Shown piece by piece: positions 43,068 to 51,457 of a stretch of DNA of 54,407 bases. Both the position numbers and the translations under genes were made by a program. The notes below the pieces were generated by a model. The model was not told the origin of the DNA and did no database searches. It was given only the letters and a program-made list of their open reading frames with translations. Within the stretch, counting starts at the first letter, position 1. Every line of letters begins with the position of its first letter. The stretch spans positions 268,315 through 322,721 of the forward strand of contig JAJYFL010000002.1 in the NCBI GenBank assembly GCA_021790935.1, written 5' to 3'. This DNA is from a bacterium. Its GTDB lineage: Bacteria; Vulcanimicrobiota; Vulcanimicrobiia; Vulcanimicrobiales; Vulcanimicrobiaceae.

Positions 43068-44483
43068 ATGGACCATGCAACGTATGCTTCCCCGTTCTCG
43101 TGGAGATACGGCCGGACTGAACTTCGCGCGCTGTTCTCGGAACTCGAGCGGCGTAGACTCATGCGCCAAGTTTGGGTCGCGCTCGCGGAGGCGCAGTCTC
43201 GCTATGGGCTCGTCTCCCCGGCGGAGGTCGAGGATTTGCGGGCGCACGCCTCCGACGTCGACATCGATGCCGCGCTCGAGATCGAGCGCGAGATCCAGCA
43301 CGACCTGATGGCGGAGATTCGCGTCTATGCCTCGCAGGCGGCGGTCGGCGGAGGAAAGTTGCATCTCGGCGCTACCTCGATGGATATCGAGGATACGGTC
43401 GAAACCTACCGCATGCGGCGCGCGCTGGCCCTCGTCGGCGCCTCGCTGCACGCTCTGCTCGCACGTTTCTCGGTAAAGATCCGCGAGTACGCCGAGACGG
43501 CGTGCATGGGGCTGACGCATCTGCAACCGGCGGAGCCCACGACGCTCGGGTATCGCTTCGCGGCGTACGCGCAAGATCTGACGATCGACGAAAGCCATCT
43601 GCGGTTCGCGTTCGAGAACCTTACGGCCAAGGGACTGCGCGGCGCCGTCGGAACGGCGGCGTCGTACGAGCATCTGCTGAGCGGCAGCGGCGAGTCGGCG
43701 CAGATGGAGGCGTACGTGCTCGAGCGGTTCGGCCTGCCGGCACGCGAGATCAGCACGCAGACCTATCCGCGGAAGCTCGACTACCTGCTGCTCTCCGCCT
43801 TGGCCGGCTTGGGGGCGTCGCTTTCGAAGTTCGCCGCCGACGTTCGCATCCTGAGTTCGCCCGCGTTCGGCGAGGTCTTCGAACCCTTCGGCGCTTCGCA
43901 GGTGGGCAGTTCGGCGATGCCGTTCAAACGCAACCCGGTCCTGTGCGAACGCATCGGGTCGCTGGCGCGCCTCTTGCCGGCGTATGCGGAGGTCGCGTGG
44001 CAGAACGCGGCGACGAACTATCTCGAGCGCACGCTCGACGACAGCGCGAACCGGAGAACCATCTTGCCGGAGGCGCTCTTGTGCGCCGACGAGATCCTTC
44101 AGCTCGCGCTGAAGGTCGTCGACGGTCTGCGCGTCGATGGAAGGCGCATCGCGCAAAACCTGCGGGCTTACGGGCCGTTTGCCGGAACCGAAGCGGTCAT
44201 GATGGAGGCGGCGCGCGCCGGCGGCGACCGGCAGGCCCTTCACGAGCGGCTTCGCTCGGCGGCGATGACGTCGTGGGACGAGATCGCGCAGGGGAGAGAC
44301 AACCCGCTCGGCCGATTGCTAGCGGAGGACCGCGAGCTCACCGCGTGGATCGACCCCGCCGAGATCCGGCGCATGCTCGAGCCGAGCAAGCATATCGGTA
44401 CCGCACCGGCGCGGGCGCGCGAACTGGCGGCGCGCATCGATGCGCTCCCTCCTTTCCCGATTCAGAAAGAGGTAAAGAGATGA
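43068..44483 (+). CDS. purB: adenylosuccinate lyase
   Basis: PurB cleaves adenylosuccinate and SAICAR in purine synthesis. It has LHLGATSMDIEDT, the catalytic-loop signature GSSAMPFKRNPVLCERI, LTHLQPAEPTTLGYR and NYLERTLDDSANRR. From ATG 43068 it is 471 residues; GTG 43044 would add eight without support. Its stop overlaps the small ORF that leads into purCE. Confidence 0.94.
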   Translation: MDHATYASPFSWRYGRTELRALFSELERRRLMRQVWVALAEAQSRYGLVSPAEVEDLRAHASDVDIDAALEIEREIQHDLMAEIRVYASQAAVGGGKLHLGATSMDIEDTVETYRMRRALALVGASLHALLARFSVKIREYAETACMGLTHLQPAEPTTLGYRFAAYAQDLTIDESHLRFAFENLTAKGLRGAVGTAASYEHLLSGSGESAQMEAYVLERFGLPAREISTQTYPRKLDYLLLSALAGLGASLSKFAADVRILSSPAFGEVFEPFGASQVGSSAMPFKRNPVLCERIGSLARLLPAYAEVAWQNAATNYLERTLDDSANRRTILPEALLCADEILQLALKVVDGLRVDGRRIAQNLRAYGPFAGTEAVMMEAARAGGDRQALHERLRSAAMTSWDEIAQGRDNPLGRLLAEDRELTAWIDPAEIRRMLEPSKHIGTAPARARELAARIDALPPFPIQKEVKR

Positions 44484-44611
44484 CCATGACGGAGCGCCTT
44501 TGGCGGCGCCCTCGGGGCGCGTGCGAGATGATAGTACGACAAGGCGCCATGAGGCCGGGGGCCCCACGCAGTGGGGGGCGCGGAGCGTGTAGCGGAGCGC
44601 CTTTAGAATGA
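44480..44611 (+). CDS. 43-residue ORF coupled to purB and purCE
   Basis: ATG 44480 overlaps the purB stop (ATGA) and is preceded by GAGG at 7 bases. The ORF (MTMTERLWRRPRGACEMIVR start) ends in TGA 44609-44611, which overlaps the purCE ATG (44608). The product is Arg/Gly-rich and resembles no family I know. The DNA could instead be a structured leader: CGGAGCGCCTTT occurs at 44490 and 44593, and GGGGCCCCACGCAGTGGGG can pair. Confidence 0.45.
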   Translation: MTMTERLWRRPRGACEMIVRQGAMRPGAPRSGGRGACSGAPLE

Positions 44612-45810
44612 ACAAGGGCATCGAGATCGCTCGCGGCAAGACGAAGATCCTTTACGAGCACCCCGGGCAGCCGGAGATGCTGGTCGTCAAACAGACCGAT
44701 CGCATCTCCGCCGGCGACGGCGCCCGGCGCAACGAGATCGCGGGGAAAGGACGTTTGGCGGCGCAGACGACCTCGCGCGTCTTTCGCCTGCTGAACCTCT
44801 GCGGTTTGCCGACGCATTTCGTCAACGGCGGGGAAGACGACGACGACAACGAGATGCTCGTGCGCCGGTGCAACATGATCCCGCTCGAGGTCGTCGTCCG
44901 CGGCGTGGTCGCGGGCTCGCTCGCGCGCCGCAATCCCGGGCTGCAGCGCGGCGGGTTGCTGATCCCGCGGATGATCGAATTCTTCGTGAAGGACGATGCC
45001 AACCACGATCCGCAGATCGCTCCGGACGCGATCGTCTCGCAGGGGATCGCTTCGGCGGCGGAGGTCTCGGCCATGTCGGAGATGGCTCGCCTCGCCTTCG
45101 AGATTCTGGCGCATGCATGGCGGCGGCGCGACGTGCTGCTCGTGGATTCGAAGGTGGAGTTCGGGCGGATAGCCAGCGGAGACGGAAAAGGGTCGCTCGT
45201 GATAGCCGACGTTATCGACAACGACGCATGGCGCATCTGGCCCCAGGGCCGCGAAGACCGCATGCTCGACAAGCAGATCTACCGCAACCTCGAGACGGTC
45301 GACGAGGAGGCGCTCGCGCGCGTCAAGAGCGCCTACGAACAGGTAGCCGAGATGGTCGGTGGGTTCCCGGTGATGCGTTCCGGAACGGTCGCGATCTTCG
45401 GCGGCGACGGCGATCAGAGCGAACGCGTCGAACGCATCGCGCAGGCGCTCGGGCAGTACGGGCTTCCGGCGATCCGCCACGTCGCGAGCGCCAGCAAGAC
45501 CCCGGGCTACGTGCTGCAGCTCGCGCAGCAGCATGACGCCACGTTCCCGCGCCTGCTCTACGTCGCGGCGAGCGCCGGCGACGCGGCGCTGCACGCGATG
45601 CTCTCGAGTGCGACGACGAACCCCGTCCTGAACGGCGACGGCGATGCCGACGAAGCCGCGCTGCAGTGCGCCAAGATCTTCGCGCTCGAAGATACGGTGC
45701 TCTTCGGTCGCACGCTGCTCGTGCAGACCAACGCCCGTTCGGCCGTGCTGCACGCCGACGCCGCGCTCAACGCACAGCTGCCGATGCCTCCCAGCTCGCA
45801 GACCGCATAG
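44608..45810 (+). CDS. purC: PurC-PurE fusion (PAICS-like) with degenerate PurE domain
   Basis: Residues 1-250 are an SAICAR synthetase of the animal PAICS type: ARGKTKILYEHPGQPEM, IPLEVVVRGVVAGSLARR, FFVKDDANHDPQIAPD, LLVDSKVEFGRI and VIADVIDNDAWRIWPQGRED. Residues about 255-400 align with PurE (AIR carboxylase): TVAIFGGDGDQSERVERIAQ, PAIRHVASASKTPGYVLQLA. The PurE active-site His of SAHRTP is Ser here (SASKTP), and the AGGAAHLPGM segment is replaced by ASAGDAALHAM. The PurE half is therefore probably not a normal carboxylase. Purine operon context is clear. Confidence 0.9.
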   Translation: MNKGIEIARGKTKILYEHPGQPEMLVVKQTDRISAGDGARRNEIAGKGRLAAQTTSRVFRLLNLCGLPTHFVNGGEDDDDNEMLVRRCNMIPLEVVVRGVVAGSLARRNPGLQRGGLLIPRMIEFFVKDDANHDPQIAPDAIVSQGIASAAEVSAMSEMARLAFEILAHAWRRRDVLLVDSKVEFGRIASGDGKGSLVIADVIDNDAWRIWPQGREDRMLDKQIYRNLETVDEEALARVKSAYEQVAEMVGGFPVMRSGTVAIFGGDGDQSERVERIAQALGQYGLPAIRHVASASKTPGYVLQLAQQHDATFPRLLYVAASAGDAALHAMLSSATTNPVLNGDGDADEAALQCAKIFALEDTVLFGRTLLVQTNARSAVLHADAALNAQLPMPPSSQTA

Positions 45811-45821
45811 CCTGCTGCGCG

Positions 45822-48140
45822 ATGGCGTATCCGAGCTTCCCGGTGATCGGAGTGAGCGACGGCGATCTCGGATCGGCGGCGGCGCGCTCCGGGCTCGCGT
45901 TGCGCGTGGACGAGCTGCGGCGCATCGCGGAGCGGCTCGGGCGCGATCCCAGCCGCGTCGAGGTGCGCGCCTTCGACGCGCAGTGGAGCGAGCATTGCTC
46001 GTATAAGAGCAGCCGGCATCTGCTTGGGCGCCTGCCGACGGATGGCCCGAACGTTATGCAAGGGCCCGGCGAGGATGCGGGCATCCTGCATGTTGGGGAG
46101 TGGAACGGCGAGCGGTACGGCGTCGTCATCGCGCACGAATCGCACAACCATCCTTCGCAGGTGGTGCCGTTTGAGGGGGCGGCGACGGGCGTCGGCGGCA
46201 TCGTGCGCGACGTGCTCTGCATGGGCGCCGAGGTGATCGCCGTGGCGGATGCGCTGCGCTTGGGGCGCACGGAGAGAGCCGATTCGCACCAGCGCTACGT
46301 GGCCCGGAGCGTCGTGAATGGGATCGCCGCCTATGGCAATGCGATCGGCGTGCCGAATCTTGCCGGCGACGTGTATTTCGACGAGCGCTTCGACGAGAAT
46401 TGTCTCGTCAACGTGGTCGCGCTCGGCCTGGTCAAAGAGCGGGACGTGATCCATTCCTGCGCGCCGCCGAACGCGGAGGGCTGGGAGATCGTCCTGGTCG
46501 GGAAGGCGACCGATGCATCGGGATTCGGCGGCGCCGCGTTCTCGTCGGTGAGGCTGGACGAAGGCGACGAAGAGGCCAACAGAGGTGCGGTGCAAGTTCC
46601 CGATCCGTTTCTCAAGAACGTCATCATGCGGGCGAGCTATCGCGTCTTCGAGTATCTGCGCGAACGCAAGCTCGCTGCCGGCTTCAAGGATTTGGGCGCC
46701 GGCGGCATCATGGGCTGCAGCGCGGAACTCTGCGGCAGCGGCGGCTTCGGCGCAGTCGTCGACTTGGATCGCGTGAGCGCGGCGATCCAAGGCATGCGCC
46801 CGGAGGTGCTGGCGGTCGGCGAGACGCAGGAGCGCCTATGCTGGGTGCTTCCGCCGGAGGTCACGCCGGCGGTCCTGCGCATCTACAACGAGGAGTTTTC
46901 GCTGCCGGAGATCGCGCGCGGCGCGGGTGCCGTTGCGATCGGTACGGTGACGCGCGAAAAGCGCTACGTGCTGCTGCATGGCGGCGAGAGCGTGATGGAC
47001 GTGCCGATCGAGTTGCTCGTCGGTACGATTCGCGACGACCTTCCCGTGCCCGTCGTGCCGGAGCCGGCTGCCGTAGACCCGCAACGGCGATGGATCGCCG
47101 GAGAGCGTGCCGTAGGAGATATCTTCGAACGCGTTCTATCTCACCGCGACGTCTGTTCGCGCGAAGCGCTCTACCGCGAGTACGACGGCGTCGTGCGCGG
47201 AACGACGGTGATTCCACGAGGGTACGCCGATGCCGGGGCGATCGCGCCGATTCCGGGCTCGCCATTGGGCGTGGCGCTCTCCGTGGACGGGAACCCGCGC
47301 TATGGGCGGCTCGACGCACGGCGCGCCGCCGAGCTCGCCGTCATCGAGAGCGTGCGCAACGTCGCGGCCGTCGGTGCACGGCCGCTGGGTTTGACCGATT
47401 GCTTGAACTTCGGAGATCCGCGCAACCCCGAGCACTATGCCGAACTCGTCGCGGCGATCGACGGCTTAGCGGTCGCCGCACGCGAGCTCGGAATGGCCTA
47501 CGTCTCCGGGAACGTCAGCCTGTATAACGAGTCCAAGAGCGGCAACGCCGTACCTGCCTCGCCGATCGTAGCCTGCGCCGGCGCGCTCGGCGACGTTGCG
47601 AAGATCGTGACGCTAGCGTTCAAGCGCCCCGGCTCGGCGCTCTATTTCATCGGAGAGGCGCAGAACGCGATCGGCGGCTCGGTACTCGCGGAGGTGCTTG
47701 GCGTGCGGGGCGCGCCGCTCCCGAATATCGCATACGCGCGCGTGCGCGGCGAGCTCGAATCGCTCGCGCGCGCTATCGATGCGGGGCTGGTCCTGGCCGC
47801 GCACGACATCTCCGACGGCGGCCTCGCGACGGCGATCGCGGAGATGGCCTTCGCGGCCGTCACTCAGCTCGGGCGTACGGTTGGAGCGCGGCTCGACGAT
47901 CCAAGCGCGTGGACGGGCGGTGCGGCCGGCAACCTGGAGGCATTATTCGGAGAGGCCGGCGGTTTCGTCGTGGAGGTGGCCGATGCCGCGGCCTTCGATC
48001 GCGCGTGCGCGGGCACGCCGTTCGTCAGCGCGATCGGCACGACGATAGCCCAACCCGCGATCGCGATCGGCGCGGAGCGCTTCGATCTCGCGCCCTTGCA
48101 CGAGGCGTGGAGGCGGCCGCTTGCGGAGGTCTATCCGTGA
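45822..48140 (+). CDS. purL: phosphoribosylformylglycinamidine synthase, large subunit (small-type PurL)
   Basis: The 772-residue PurL makes FGAM from FGAR with ammonia from PurQ. It has QWSEHCSYKSSRHLLG, the ATP-site region VIAHESHNHPSQVVPFEGAA, GFGGAAFSSVRLDE, the second-half DGNPRYGRLDARRAAELAVI and LTDCLNFGDPRNPEHYAEL, and LVLAAHDISDGGLATAIAEM. It is the small, two-lobed form which needs PurQ and PurS. ATG 45822 is used although its ribosome site is weak. Its stop overlaps purQ. Confidence 0.93.
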   Translation: MAYPSFPVIGVSDGDLGSAAARSGLALRVDELRRIAERLGRDPSRVEVRAFDAQWSEHCSYKSSRHLLGRLPTDGPNVMQGPGEDAGILHVGEWNGERYGVVIAHESHNHPSQVVPFEGAATGVGGIVRDVLCMGAEVIAVADALRLGRTERADSHQRYVARSVVNGIAAYGNAIGVPNLAGDVYFDERFDENCLVNVVALGLVKERDVIHSCAPPNAEGWEIVLVGKATDASGFGGAAFSSVRLDEGDEEANRGAVQVPDPFLKNVIMRASYRVFEYLRERKLAAGFKDLGAGGIMGCSAELCGSGGFGAVVDLDRVSAAIQGMRPEVLAVGETQERLCWVLPPEVTPAVLRIYNEEFSLPEIARGAGAVAIGTVTREKRYVLLHGGESVMDVPIELLVGTIRDDLPVPVVPEPAAVDPQRRWIAGERAVGDIFERVLSHRDVCSREALYREYDGVVRGTTVIPRGYADAGAIAPIPGSPLGVALSVDGNPRYGRLDARRAAELAVIESVRNVAAVGARPLGLTDCLNFGDPRNPEHYAELVAAIDGLAVAARELGMAYVSGNVSLYNESKSGNAVPASPIVACAGALGDVAKIVTLAFKRPGSALYFIGEAQNAIGGSVLAEVLGVRGAPLPNIAYARVRGELESLARAIDAGLVLAAHDISDGGLATAIAEMAFAAVTQLGRTVGARLDDPSAWTGGAAGNLEALFGEAGGFVVEVADAAAFDRACAGTPFVSAIGTTIAQPAIAIGAERFDLAPLHEAWRRPLAEVYP

Positions 48141-48907
48141 GCGCGAAGGTGGCGGTGCTCGTCTTTCCGGGTACGAATTCGGAGATGGAGACCGTACGCA
48201 TCTGTCGTGACGTTGGCCTGGATGCCCGCGCTGTGCAATGGAGTTACGCGGAGAGCCTGCCGTCCTACGATGCGTACGTGCTGCCCGGCGGATTCGCCTA
48301 CGAGGATCGCATCCGCGCCGGCGCGATACCGGCACACGATCCGATGATGGACGCGGTGATCGAGGGTGCGCAGCGCGGCAAATTGGTGCTCGGCATCTGC
48401 AACGGCGCGCAGATACTGCTAGAAGCGGGGCTCGTGCCCGGGACCGGTCCCGTGCGCAAACCGACCGCCGCGTTTACGCGAAACGCTCCGGTGCCGCGGT
48501 TCGTCTGCACGCACGTGCACGTGAAGCTCGCCATCGAACCGTCGCGCTGCGCAATCACCGCCGCGCTCGAGAGGGAGGCGCTGATTCCCGCGTGGGCGGC
48601 GCACGGTGAAGGGCGCCTCGCCGCGAACGACGAGCATCTCGCCGAGATCGCGGCGGGCGGCCATCTCGCGTTCGTCTACGCGCACGCCGACGGAACGGTC
48701 GACGCGCGCGCCGTCCCCAATGGGTCGGCGCTGGGCTGCGCGGGGCTTACCAATAAAGCCGGCAACGTGCTCGCGATCATGCCGCACCCGGAGCGCGACG
48801 CCTGGGAGTTCAACCATCCGGATCTTCGGAGTGGGGCGAACGTGCTGGCACCCTCCGGGGGCGCGATGCTCTTCGCGAGCTTTGCGGAGGCGTTGAAAGA
48901 CACATGA
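48137..48907 (+). CDS. purQ: phosphoribosylformylglycinamidine synthase, glutaminase subunit
   Basis: The 256-residue class I glutamine amidotransferase provides ammonia to PurL. It has VLVFPGTNSEMETV, LPGGFAYEDRIRAGAI, the nucleophile Cys in GICNGAQILLEAG, and the late His/Glu in IMPHPERDAWEF. GTG at 48137 overlaps the purL stop; its stop overlaps the PurS-like gene (ATGA). Confidence 0.93.
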   Translation: MSAKVAVLVFPGTNSEMETVRICRDVGLDARAVQWSYAESLPSYDAYVLPGGFAYEDRIRAGAIPAHDPMMDAVIEGAQRGKLVLGICNGAQILLEAGLVPGTGPVRKPTAAFTRNAPVPRFVCTHVHVKLAIEPSRCAITAALEREALIPAWAAHGEGRLAANDEHLAEIAAGGHLAFVYAHADGTVDARAVPNGSALGCAGLTNKAGNVLAIMPHPERDAWEFNHPDLRSGANVLAPSGGAMLFASFAEALKDT

Positions 48908-49323
48908 GCGAGCGGAGCGTCGCCATTGCGCTGAAGATCCCCGACAACGCGGCCTACACCGCGCTTCTTGCCCTGCGGCGTTTAGGGGTCCGCGTCGCGC
49001 GGGTAGAACGCGCGCAGATCTTGCAGTTCGACGACGGCGGCGACGCGGGCGCTGCGGTGCGGCGGATAGCGCGGAACGAAGCGCTCTTCAACCCGAACGT
49101 ACACGAGTTGAAGGTGCTGGAGAAGAACGTGCCGCGCCCGGGCGAGGCCTGGATCGAGATGCTGCGCGGGGAGCCGGAGGCTGCCGGTGGTTCGGGCGTG
49201 CGCCGTTCCATGGGTTGGCGGCTCTATACCGAAGGAGATACGCCGGCCGATGCGGCGACGGTACGGGCGGCCGTCGAAGCGCTGCTCTGCAATCCCGCGA
49301 TCGAAAGGGCCATCCTGGAATGA
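48904..49323 (+). CDS. PurS-like FGAM synthase accessory subunit, divergent
   Basis: The 139-residue protein carries the PurS pattern in residues 1-66 (VAIALKIPDNAAYTALLALR, RLGVRVARVERAQILQF, ending NPNVHELKVLE), and a second PurS-like half in 100-139 (CNPAIERAILE). The typical PurS is about 80 residues, so this one is longer, perhaps with a duplicated fold or an extension. The 4-base overlaps with purQ and purP strongly support a PurS job. The assignment rests mostly on context. Confidence 0.7.
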   Translation: MSERSVAIALKIPDNAAYTALLALRRLGVRVARVERAQILQFDDGGDAGAAVRRIARNEALFNPNVHELKVLEKNVPRPGEAWIEMLRGEPEAAGGSGVRRSMGWRLYTEGDTPADAATVRAAVEALLCNPAIERAILE

Positions 49324-50351
49324 GCCGGCACGACGGACAATACACCATTGCGACGCTCGGTTCGCACTCGGCCTTGCAGATTCTCAAGGGCGCGCACGAC
49401 GAGGGATTCCCGACGCTGGCGATCGCCAATCGCGAGACGGAGCGCCTCTACCGCTCCTTCAAGTTCGTCGACGAAGTCATCGCGATCGAGCGGTATCAGG
49501 ATTTTCCGAGCATCGTCGACCGGCTCGAAGAACGCAAGATCATCGTCGTGCCGCACGGGTCGTTCGTCGCGTATCTTTCGCTCGACGATCACAAGAAGAT
49601 GCGGATTCCGTACTTCGGGAACAAGGCCGTCCTCGATTGGGAAGCGAGCCGCGAACTGCAGCGGCAATGGCTCTCCCGCGCAAATCTGACGCTGCCTCGG
49701 CAGTTCAAGAGCGGCACGGAGATCGACCGCCCGGTCATCGTGAAATTGTACGGGGCGCAGGGCGGCAAGGGCTACATGTTCATTCGGGACGCGCAAGACT
49801 TCGAGACGCGCGCCGCCCACTTAAAGCAGCAGTACGTCATCCAAGAATACATCATCGGCGTTCCGCTCTACATCCATTACTTCTATTCGCCGCTCGAGGA
49901 TCAGCTCGAGATCATGAGCATGGACCGGCGTTACGAAACCAACGTCGATTCCTTGGGGCGGATTCCCGCCGCCGCGCAGGAAGGCATGGACGTGAGCCCC
50001 TCGTACGTCGTGGTCGGCAACTCGCCGGTCTCGCTGCGCGAGTCGATGCTTGCGGAGACCTACCGCATGGGCGAGGACGTCGTCCGCGTCAGCAAGGAGA
50101 TCTGCGGACCGAAGGGCCTTTTCGGTGCATTCTGCATCGAAACGATCATCACGCCCGACATGCAGTTCTACGTGATGGAGATCTCGGCGCGCATCGTCGC
50201 CGGCACCAACCTCTTCATCGACGGATCGCCGTATTCGTACTTGAATTATTCCGAGCCGATGTCTACCGGGCGGCGGATCGCTCGCGAACTCAAGAACGCA
50301 CTTTTCAGCAATAATCTGCGTTTAGTACTCGATGATTCGAGCGTGCTTTAA
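49320..50351 (+). CDS. purP: archaeal-type FAICAR synthetase (PurP)
   Basis: The 343-residue ATP-grasp enzyme is of the PurP family, which makes FAICAR from AICAR, formate and ATP in archaea. It follows the family closely: TIATLGSHSALQILKGAHDE, IVVPHGSFVAYLSLDDHKKM, GAQGGKGYMFI, YIHYFYSPLEDQLEIMSMDR, PSYVVVGNSPVSLRESML, MGEDVVRVSKEICGPKGLF and MEISARIVAGTNLFIDGSPY. ATG 49320 overlaps the PurS-like stop. Bacteria normally use PurH, and none is in this window, so PurP probably supplies this step. Confidence 0.92.
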   Translation: MSRHDGQYTIATLGSHSALQILKGAHDEGFPTLAIANRETERLYRSFKFVDEVIAIERYQDFPSIVDRLEERKIIVVPHGSFVAYLSLDDHKKMRIPYFGNKAVLDWEASRELQRQWLSRANLTLPRQFKSGTEIDRPVIVKLYGAQGGKGYMFIRDAQDFETRAAHLKQQYVIQEYIIGVPLYIHYFYSPLEDQLEIMSMDRRYETNVDSLGRIPAAAQEGMDVSPSYVVVGNSPVSLRESMLAETYRMGEDVVRVSKEICGPKGLFGAFCIETIITPDMQFYVMEISARIVAGTNLFIDGSPYSYLNYSEPMSTGRRIARELKNALFSNNLRLVLDDSSVL

Positions 50352-51453
50352 ATATGTAGCGGCGACCGTCTGCCTGGCTGCCGTGCTGCTGCCGGGGACG
50401 GCGCGCGCGGCACTCATGTACGATCCGCAGAGACTCTACGACCAGATGCAAGCAGCCTACCGGCGGGGAGCGGCGCACGGCTGGCGGTTTCGAGATCAGG
50501 AGTACTACCTCTCTGCGATCTTCGCGGCGGGGCGAGCCTACGCGCTGCAGCGCCCGAACGACCCGAACTACGCTCAGCTCTGCAGGTTGACGGTGCGGAT
50601 GGCGACGGCTCTGCATTACGATCCGCTTACCAATCACGAAGCCGTCCCGTGGTACGTGCGTGAGGCGGCGCTGTACGTCATCAAGAATCCGGCCGATGCC
50701 GCCGAGGAGGCCAACGCGAAGGCACTGCTTGCGCGCGTGAACGCCGAAGACCATCCGGCGCGGCTCGCGCGCTTTGCGGCGCAGGATGCCGCCGCGAATC
50801 TGCTGGCGTACCCGCGCCACGCCGTTCCGCTGCTCGACCGCGTCGAGGCGGATTGGCGAGCCTGGCTCATCACGAAAGACCCGTCTTGGAGGGCGCTCGC
50901 GATCGAGCACGCCGACGAGACGTATTTCCCGATCGGAAATCTGCCGACGACGTGGGGCCCGGAGTTCGTGAGCGTGCTGAAGAACGCGGCGCACGCTGCC
51001 GAGGGCTACACGCAAGCCGAGCAAACGGAGGCGCGGACCGTCTTGGCGCATCTGAAGGAGGTCGACCCGCTGATGATCATCGGCAGCGTGAAGGCCGTGC
51101 CGCACGACGTGTACATGACGACGCTGGCCCCTGCGGACGAATACTTCGGCCCGTTAGGGATGTCGGTGATCGGCATTCCCAACGAACTCAAACTCGTGAA
51201 CGAGTATCTCAACGTCGGCTGGGGTAACCGCGAGAGCGGTCTGGCGGTTCAAGTGGCCGCCTCGATCGACGATCTGCACCGCGTCTACCCGAAAGACCGC
51301 GCGCTGCCGCGGTTGCTCTATTCCTGTTACACGACGCTGGAGCGCCTCACGACGCCGGCGGCACGCGCCGCAGCCACGCACATGCGCTCGATTCTCACCA
51401 TAGAATACCAAGACTCGCCGCAGGCGCGGCGAGTCTTGGGGGAGGCGGGCTAG
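50332..51453 (+). CDS. secreted helical-repeat protein of unknown function
   Basis: The 373-residue exported protein (MIRACFKYVAATVCLAAVLL..., ARA cleavage) is almost all helical. It has repeat-like stretches (EYYLSAIFAAGRAYALQRPN, AADAAEEANAKALLARVNAE-type). The regions LAPADEYFGPLGMSVIGIPN and LNVGWGNRESGLAVQVAASI look conserved. I do not recognise the family. It starts 20 bp inside the end of purP, so it is transcribed with the purine operon. Its role there is unclear. Confidence 0.72.
   Translation: MIRACFKYVAATVCLAAVLLPGTARAALMYDPQRLYDQMQAAYRRGAAHGWRFRDQEYYLSAIFAAGRAYALQRPNDPNYAQLCRLTVRMATALHYDPLTNHEAVPWYVREAALYVIKNPADAAEEANAKALLARVNAEDHPARLARFAAQDAAANLLAYPRHAVPLLDRVEADWRAWLITKDPSWRALAIEHADETYFPIGNLPTTWGPEFVSVLKNAAHAAEGYTQAEQTEARTVLAHLKEVDPLMIIGSVKAVPHDVYMTTLAPADEYFGPLGMSVIGIPNELKLVNEYLNVGWGNRESGLAVQVAASIDDLHRVYPKDRALPRLLYSCYTTLERLTTPAARAAATHMRSILTIEYQDSPQARRVLGEAG
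51408..51439. terminator. bidirectional terminator-like hairpin between convergent genes
   Basis: A perfect 14-bp stem (CCAAGACTCGCCGC and its complement) has an AGGC loop. It lies in the last codons of the secreted protein gene and 18 bp before the convergent aminotransferase stop. No T-run follows, so it is likely a stabilising or Rho-independent-like element for both transcripts. Confidence 0.6.
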
Positions 51454-51457
51454 GCTC

